NCBI GenBank assembly: GCA_964547105.1
Contig: CAZJLO010000017.1
Span: forward strand, 1-34,122
Direction of reading: 5' to 3'
Length of the DNA stretch: 34,122 bases
From: RXOA01 sp964547105
GTDB lineage: Bacteria > Bipolaricaulota > Bipolaricaulia > UBA7950 > UBA9294
Within the stretch, counting starts at the first letter, position 1, and the number at the start of each line of letters is the position of its first letter. The notes under the pieces were generated by a model. It was not told where the DNA came from. It was given only the letters and a program-made list of their open reading frames with translations, and ran no database searches. Below, one piece after another: positions 32,404 through 34,122 of this stretch. Made by a program: the position numbers and the translations under genes.

Positions 32404-33195
32404 TCAGTGTGACGGCAGTTTCGTGACCCGCTTCTCGATCAGAGAGAGCAGTCTGTCGTAGCTTGGCGGTGGGCCGGTGCGGATCTCCTTCCCGTCGATG
32501 TACAGGCCGTCGGAGATCCCCCATTCCAGGAAGGTTGCTCGGTCGCTGGTGTCGATCGCCTCGAACACCACGCGGCTGTCGAATGTGGCGGCCGCGCGCT
32601 TCGCCCGCTCGAACGAGATGTTCTGTGCCTGGCACCAACCGGCCTTGAACGCGGTGACGGTCACATGGCCGGGCACCGATTTGGGACTCCTGCGCCGGCG
32701 GATCCACATGGGAGGCTCGGCGTTGTCGTCGAACGGCTTCCACAACAGCACCTGCATCCCTTGTTTGTCCACCCTGACATATCCCTGCCTTTTGAACCAT
32801 GACGCCTTCATCCAAAACGGCAGGGCGACCCCCCACGCCGCCATCCCGCTCCCGCCCAGCTCACGCGTATCTTCTTCCGCCGCCTGGAGCAACGCCTTTC
32901 CCATGCCGCGCTTCTGGAAATTGCCCCGCCCTTGCTTGTAGCCGTGAACCCAGATGCAGTACACGAGGTACAGGTCATGCCCATCGGCGAAAGAGGCCTC
33001 GATCGGCCCGTACTGAATCATGCCGCCGACCGCTCCCGCGCCGTCGAGCGAAAGCTTCACTCGCAGCCCGTCTTCCTTGGCTCGCTCGTACCAGCGGCGC
33101 TTGTGGTCGCCGGCCTCCTTCATCTCGTCGGACCAGTCCTCGAGGCACAGCAGGTAAAGGTCCAGATGTTCCTCTGTGAGATCGACGATCTTCAC
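32404..33195 (-). CDS. GNAT acetyltransferase fused to a YoaP-like C-terminal domain
   Basis: A 263-residue two-domain protein. The N-terminal GNAT part (about 1-150) has VKLSLDGAGAVGGMIQYGPI and the acetyl-CoA loop GNFQKRGMGKALLQAAEED, followed by the FWMKASWFKRQGYVRVDKQG strand pair. The C-terminal part (about 175-263) starts VTAFKAGWCQAQNISFERAK, a thioredoxin-like strand and helix whose active-site CxxC is reduced to WCQAQ. It resembles the YoaP C-terminal domain. The start is GTG, preceded by AAAGGAG with about 8 bases of spacing. The acceptor is unknown. A thioredoxin-like tail with one cysteine suggests substrate recognition rather than redox work. Confidence 0.87.
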   Translation of the reverse strand: MKIVDLTEEHLDLYLLCLEDWSDEMKEAGDHKRRWYERAKEDGLRVKLSLDGAGAVGGMIQYGPIEASFADGHDLYLVYCIWVHGYKQGRGNFQKRGMGKALLQAAEEDTRELGGSGMAAWGVALPFWMKASWFKRQGYVRVDKQGMQVLLWKPFDDNAEPPMWIRRRRSPKSVPGHVTVTAFKAGWCQAQNISFERAKRAAATFDSRVVFEAIDTSDRATFLEWGISDGLYIDGKEIRTGPPPSYDRLLSLIEKRVTKLPSH

Positions 33196-33250
33196 TGCGG
33201 ATCTCCTTTGCCGTGGGATCGGCTGCTCTGCATCCTAATCAGCAAGGGCC

Positions 33251-33890
33251 TCATCGAAGGGTGCCGGCGCGCCGCTGGGCGCGGTTTCCGTCGGCGATGA
33301 TCCGGATACTTGGCGTGCCCGACCACGCAAACTCGTGCTCGCCGATCAGCCGCCACGCGGCTCCGTCCTCGCTGTACTCGGCACCGACACGGGTTCCCAA
33401 GTCGACCCGCTTCAAGCAGCGCACGGATCCCGTGCGAGACTCGCTCCAACCTGCAATCCGTCGGCATCCGACGTCAAGGGTGCAACAGAGTTGAGAGTCG
33501 ATCCAACTCCGCACACCTATGAAAGCGCAACACCGGGATGCACGGCAAACTCCCGAACCCTCACGCCTCGGCACATCCGATGAGCGCGGCGGTGGGCGTG
33601 GACGGGATTCCCCGGCCGAGAAAGCGCCGCAGGCATCTTCGTACGCCGGACTGTTCCAGTCGATGGGTGACCGTTTGTGAATTCGGGCGCGATTCCAGAT
33701 GTTCAAGGGGACGCCCGTTTGCTTCGGGGAACCGTGTGGTGACTCTTCGGATCTACGGCTCTCCACGCCCCGGCCGTGCACGACGAGGCGAAATCAAACT
33801 CGCTTTCTTTGTCACTCGTCCGACCGGCAGGCACCACGAGGACCGCGCTGATCGCGACGGCAAACGGGCGGCTCACACCAGATGGGCCGC
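33251..33890 (-). pseudogene. Decayed exported protein (DUF1349/LamG-like)
   Basis: Minus-strand frames carry split remnants of one protein. One frame (near 33890-33760) reads a signal-like run FAVAISAVLVVPAGRTSD, then SEFDFASS and AWRAVDPKSHH. A second frame, from about 33420 to 33260, reads RVGAEYSEDGAAWRLIGEHE, then FAWSGTPSIRIIADGN, which resembles the strand pattern of DUF1349/concanavalin-like beta-sandwich domains. The middle is not readable in any one frame. The two parts fit one exported beta-sandwich protein broken by frameshifts. Nothing else of the 711 bp between the GNAT gene and the right-edge gene looks coding. Confidence 0.4.
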
Positions 33891-33906
33891 AGCTCTCCAT
33901 CATCCG

Positions 33907-34122
33907 CTATCGCTCCGTCATCGGCTTGTGGTAGATCAGATGGCGACGCAACGAGCGATCGCCGAGCGATGTATACAGCACATCGGCACCCGTCGGGCTT
34001 CGCGTGCCGGCCCCAAGGTAGGTCTCGGTCATCCCCACTCCGGCGAACATCAGGATGCTCTCGGCGGGCAACGCTCGCGAAGAGATGTGCGCTACCCGTA
34101 ACGCCGTCGGCGGGGAACCACA
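33907..34122 (-). CDS. C-terminal part of an unrecognised protein, cut by the window edge
   Basis: The minus-strand frame is open from the right edge to a TAG at 33909-33907 and gives the last 71 residues of a gene that starts outside the window. It reads LPAESILMFAGVGMTETYLG, then AGTRSPTGADVLYTSLGDRS, then LRRHLIYHKPMTER. The composition is coding-like. The pattern might fit a beta-rich glycosidase-type end, but I recognise no family. Confidence 0.65.
   Translation of the reverse strand, partial: CGSPPTALRVAHISSRALPAESILMFAGVGMTETYLGAGTRSPTGADVLYTSLGDRSLRRHLIYHKPMTER

Overview
The window is about 34 kb of GC-rich bacterial DNA, with GGAGG-type ribosome binding sites and GTG used as an occasional start. 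A run of 10 Ns at 30031-30040 shows that it comes from a scaffolded draft, probably a metagenome bin. Several proteins carry export signals, and there is a complete binding-protein ABC uptake system. The oxygen-independent redox enzymes (flavodoxin, nitroreductase, Fe-S aldo/keto reductase, LUD protein) and several peptidases suggest an anaerobic or microaerophilic, peptide-using, uncultured bacterium. A deep lineage such as Bipolaricaulota/Acetothermia is a guess from the gene repertoire only; no rRNA or other phylogenetic marker is present.

Layout. 0.3-0.9 kb: a LUD-domain protein. 1.1-4.4 kb, minus strand: a redox/detoxification operon (nitroreductase, flavodoxin, PhzF-like isomerase, GNAT acetyltransferase, AhpD-like protein) divergent from a LysR regulator (4.5-5.4 kb). 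5.8-8.4 kb, minus strand: a FecCD/BtuCDF-type uptake ABC transporter, with a conserved hypothetical upstream. 9.3-11.6 kb: an M24 aminopeptidase-like protein and a YncE-type beta-propeller, followed by a 46-bp tandem hairpin array. 12.5-13.2 kb: a small protein joining a ribbon-helix-helix-like segment to a cupin.

13.7-18.9 kb, plus strand: a cluster that reads as one system. It holds an exported C69 dipeptidase, an exported DUF6305-like protein, an ion-transporter-superfamily permease, a 49-residue membrane protein and an exported M14/aspartoacylase-type deacylase. It ends at a strong terminator facing a CPBP membrane protease. My inference is extracytoplasmic processing of (acyl-)peptides coupled to uptake of an acidic product.

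20.1-24.0 kb: a second unusual locus. A membrane-anchored transcription factor with the order TM - extracytoplasmic domain - TM - C-terminal winged helix is flanked by two unrecognised exported all-helical proteins and followed by a leaderless S41 peptidase. A 31-bp tandem repeat with internal dyads lies in the divergent promoter region and is a candidate operator.

24.1-29.5 kb: a PadR-methyltransferase operon with three evenly spaced TGTATA elements, a decayed region holding a fragment of a second LUD gene, an MFS transporter whose reading frame continues upstream without a standard start, an exported clan GH-A-like glycosidase and a DUF6429 protein. 29.5-34.1 kb: a broken mini membrane protein beside palindromes, a GyrI-like protein cut by the assembly gap, a ferredoxin-like aldo/keto reductase, a VOC protein, a GNAT-YoaP-like fusion, a decayed exported protein and a gene truncated by the right edge. 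Bases 1-270 show nothing I can support as a gene.
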